DNA of 64,000 nucleotides from Pseudanabaena sp. UWO311. Its GTDB lineage: Bacteria; Cyanobacteriota; Cyanobacteriia; Pseudanabaenales; Pseudanabaenaceae. The stretch spans positions 21,027 to 85,026 of the forward strand of contig NZ_SJEE01000021.1 in NCBI RefSeq assembly GCF_006937785.1. Reading direction: 5' to 3'. Positions 62,015-64,000 of the stretch are shown here, piece by piece. Below the pieces are notes generated by a model. It saw only the letters and a list, made by a program, of their open reading frames with translations. It was not told the DNA's origin and ran no database searches. Each line of letters opens with the position of its first letter. The first letter of the stretch is position 1. A program made the position numbers and the translations under genes.

Positions 62015-62518
62015 ATGACCGCTTGTCAAGACAGAAACTTTGCAGTCGAAATTCAGTCAACCTATTTATCTCTTTGGCTCATCCAATATATTATGGTCAA
62101 ACCTTACTGGGCATTCACCCTCGCCATGATCATGGCAATATTTGCAACGATCATTGGCATATGGACACATCAAGGAGCAACCATCAGTAGCGAATATCAT
62201 AACTACTTTGTATTAGGGTTACTCATTGCCCCGATCACACTTTTTTTGCTGTCAAATGGAAAACTTTGGCAAGACATTGGATTTTCGTGGGTAGCGATCG
62301 GGCTGATTTTGTTGGGAGCTCAAGGATATTGGAGCTATCGCGACCGCCCTTGGTTTGCTCCTCCCCGCACAAATTGCGATGGCGAATGTTATGGCTGGTT
62401 TTCCTTTGAAAACGAACTGATGCACAAAGAGCTATTACTAGTCGGAGCGATCGCAATAGCGATCGGTATCCTTCTCAAAATCATCCGCAATCAACTTTTG
62501 AAGCGAGTAAAAAAATGA
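62015..62518 (+). CDS. Small integral membrane protein
   Basis: 142 residues if it starts at ATG 62093 (MVKPYWAFTLAMIMAIFATI), or 167 from 62015. Four hydrophobic segments are visible (FTLAMIMAIFATIIGIW, YFVLGLLIAPITLFLLS, FSWVAIGLILLGAQGYW, LLLVGAIAIAIGILL), and a Cys pair in TNCDGECYGW lies in the loop before the last. No family recognised. It follows the 61483 gene by 28 nt. Confidence 0.55.
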   Translation: MTACQDRNFAVEIQSTYLSLWLIQYIMVKPYWAFTLAMIMAIFATIIGIWTHQGATISSEYHNYFVLGLLIAPITLFLLSNGKLWQDIGFSWVAIGLILLGAQGYWSYRDRPWFAPPRTNCDGECYGWFSFENELMHKELLLVGAIAIAIGILLKIIRNQLLKRVKK

Positions 62519-62557
62519 TGAGAAAGTTAAAAAAACAGAAAAACTGTTCAAAGCCCA

Positions 62558-62911
62558 TTGTATTTTGCAGACGTATCAACTGTAGTGGAAATACCGCAGC
62601 ATGACATTATGAATGAGCTTTCAAATATGGATCTAAATGCTGGGATTGTCCATCAGGTATTTATCCACAATCAAACAACCATGAAATTTCTAGCTGTAGA
62701 ATGGTATGACAAGCCAATGTCATTTCTGGAATGTTTGGAATGGCTAAAAGAATTAAAGGAACTTTCCGCTTCGACTGATATTGCGATCGCGAGTTTTGGC
62801 GTGGTCTATCACATTGATTCACCGATTGATTTTTGCAAGTGGCTAACGGAAGTTTTTGAAGGTAATGTTGCTTATGGCTTTTCCCGACAGCTCTGTAGTG
62901 ATTGCGATTAA
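62558..62911 (+). CDS. Hypothetical small protein, possible immunity type
   Basis: 117 residues if it starts at TTG 62558, or 100 from ATG 62609 (MNELSNMDLN). It is acidic, with KFLAVEWYDKPMSFLECLEWLKELKEL and a C-terminal CSDCD. No signal peptide and no membrane helix. I do not recognise the family. It overlaps or abuts the SUKH gene (ATG 62920). Confidence 0.45.
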   Translation: MYFADVSTVVEIPQHDIMNELSNMDLNAGIVHQVFIHNQTTMKFLAVEWYDKPMSFLECLEWLKELKELSASTDIAIASFGVVYHIDSPIDFCKWLTEVFEGNVAYGFSRQLCSDCD

Positions 62912-62919
62912 AAATATCT

Positions 62920-63876
62920 ATGTGGGATAACTACGACTTAAACGCAGAATTGCTTGATCTCAAACTTTGGGGTGAAGGATGTACTCAATATCAAATTCGG
63001 CAGACAGGGGATAATGAATTTTGTTTGATTCAATCAGGATCACTATGGCGAGTAGTTTATGCTGAAAGAGGTAATGTGCAGGATGTGCTGTTTGAATCGT
63101 CCGATGAAGCCAAAGCTTGCGAGTTTATGTATCGCCTAATCACGGGCATTCGCCACAATCATCTCGGGGGTTTCTTTAAGACCCAATCAGAGTCTGAGGC
63201 GATGGGTCAGGTGCTGCGTCAGCTTAATATAGAACACCATACCGACAGAATTCCCTATAAAAATAATGAGCCTCGATTTCGAGTTCAGGTTTATGGCAAA
63301 GACATTTTTGCAGTGGAGCGCCACTTTGGGAACCAATTACCGCTAGAGCGATGGTTGACTATGTCTGAAAGGATTCATCTGACTCTGAGCCGTCTTCTTC
63401 AGCTCGATCCCTATGATGAGTTCACAAAGATATCCTTGAATCCGCCAATTGGCTCTGAAGAAAAACTACGATCGCTTGAACAACAACATGACATTCGGTT
63501 ACCAGAAGCTTATCGCACGTTTTTACTGGAGGTTGGCAATGGTGGCAAATGGGAACGTTTAGAATATTATTGGACTATTGAAGAAGTAATGGCAAATAAT
63601 TCTGCGGAATTTTGGAATCAATTACCGCCTGAATTTATTGTCTTGCTAAAGAAATCTGGAAATCGTGATTTAATCGAAGTATTTGGCAATGAGTTTGACC
63701 ATTTTTCTGGATTACTAAGAATCGCAGATTGGAGTTGTCGAGGACGATCGCACTTTCTTACCGCAGCAGGTGATGAAGTCGATATGCAAGAAAATACTAA
63801 AACAACTATTTTAGTCGCTTTGTATCCCTACGATCCCCAACAATGGCTACAGATGTTTTTGGATGATATTCAGTAG
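62920..63876 (+). CDS. SMI1/KNR4 (SUKH) domain protein
   Basis: 318 residues from ATG 62920; 62902 is in frame but overlaps the previous gene. Residues about 180-318 form a SUKH-type domain: SEEKLRSLEQQHDIRLPEAYRTFLLEVGNGG with the conserved LP-x-x-Y/F pattern, and SGLLRIADWSCRGRSHFLTA near the end. SUKH proteins are immunity proteins against nuclease and other polymorphic toxins. The N-terminal 170 residues are mixed and unassigned. No toxin gene is present, so it is an orphan here. Confidence 0.75.
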   Translation: MWDNYDLNAELLDLKLWGEGCTQYQIRQTGDNEFCLIQSGSLWRVVYAERGNVQDVLFESSDEAKACEFMYRLITGIRHNHLGGFFKTQSESEAMGQVLRQLNIEHHTDRIPYKNNEPRFRVQVYGKDIFAVERHFGNQLPLERWLTMSERIHLTLSRLLQLDPYDEFTKISLNPPIGSEEKLRSLEQQHDIRLPEAYRTFLLEVGNGGKWERLEYYWTIEEVMANNSAEFWNQLPPEFIVLLKKSGNRDLIEVFGNEFDHFSGLLRIADWSCRGRSHFLTAAGDEVDMQENTKTTILVALYPYDPQQWLQMFLDDIQ

Positions 63877-63932
63877 ACCTGTTGGGAAACAAAAGCAATG
63901 TTTAGAGGGGATTTTGCTCTTTCCATCTGTTT

Positions 63933-64000
63933 TTAAGAAGCGTCCAAATAGAAGTTCCATAAGCCAGCCGCATTCAACATAAGACGATCATCAAAATCAG
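63933..64000 (-). CDS. Partial gene, C-terminal end only
   Basis: The minus strand reads DFDDRLMLNAAGLWNFYLDAS followed by a stop at 63933-63935, suggesting the C-terminus of a gene that continues past the right edge. Only 21 residues are visible; the family cannot be named. Confidence 0.4.
   Translation of the reverse strand, partial: DFDDRLMLNAAGLWNFYLDAS

Noticed and set aside
1..64000. tRNA or rRNA genes
   Set aside because: I looked by eye for TPsiC-type GTTCGAATC sequences with matching acceptor stems and saw none; a covariance search could still find one.

Overview
The window is cyanobacterial chromosome. It encodes the magnesium-chelatase H subunit ChlH, the cytochrome b6f subunit PetN, Ycf46, one Tic22-like and two Tic20-like proteins, and the octamer GCGATCGC (HIP1) recurs inside and between genes throughout. 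The gene set and the style of intergenic DNA suggest a Pseudanabaena-like filamentous cyanobacterium, but the genus is my inference. No tRNA, rRNA, prophage, intact insertion sequence or CRISPR array was seen.

Layout. 1-5.8 kb: end of an ATPase-fold gene, trpA, a CofE-like membrane protein, a DUF3086 protein and Tic22. 6-12.3 kb: a dynamin/Era-like GTPase, a xisH-xisI pair, a MOSC protein, ycf46 and two tail-to-tail Uma2 nuclease-fold genes. 12.6-16.1 kb: speA and a lipid-A-disaccharide-synthase-related gene. 16.2-30.3 kb is an accessory envelope and signalling block: TpsB, TpsA, an exported TPR-CHAT protein, petN (opposite strand), a DUF928 protein, a CHASE2-class III cyclase, then REC-GGDEF, a histidine kinase and a FIST sensor on the minus strand. 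30.5-39 kb: a thioredoxin-fold DUF255 protein, and a heavy-metal RND pump followed by a lipoprotein and an OmpR-type regulator and kinase. 39.1-40.7 kb: cysK and a small conserved gene. 40.8-45.3 kb: a toxin-antitoxin island (brnT pseudogene/brnA, mazEF-like, yoeB/yefM-like, a large HEPN-motif protein, relBE-like, an orphan DUF433 gene), with its first modules separated by a diverged repeat of about 55 bp that carries HIP1. 45.3-60 kb: chlH, tandem Tic20 genes, prmC, serA, a CHRD protein, a TauE/SafE exporter, an alpha/beta hydrolase and carB. 60.3-64 kb: a methyltransferase, then small genes resembling orphan immunity genes, including a SUKH protein.

Two patterns stand out. First, many intergenic spaces hold a long, often perfect inverted repeat (13-29 bp stems). 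The stems are mostly unrelated to one another, but the tips are built alike: GC, then one to three bases such as TTT, GAA, TTC, TCT or A, then GC. They often begin within a few bases of a stop codon. Second, the toxin-antitoxin cassettes are set between arrays of the 55-bp HIP1 repeat. The TpsB/TpsA/CHAT/DUF928/CHASE2 neighbourhood is the best candidate for an incompletely described functional system: a surface protein with a C-terminal cysteine pair, an exported caspase-like protein and a membrane cyclase with unusual purine-site residues.
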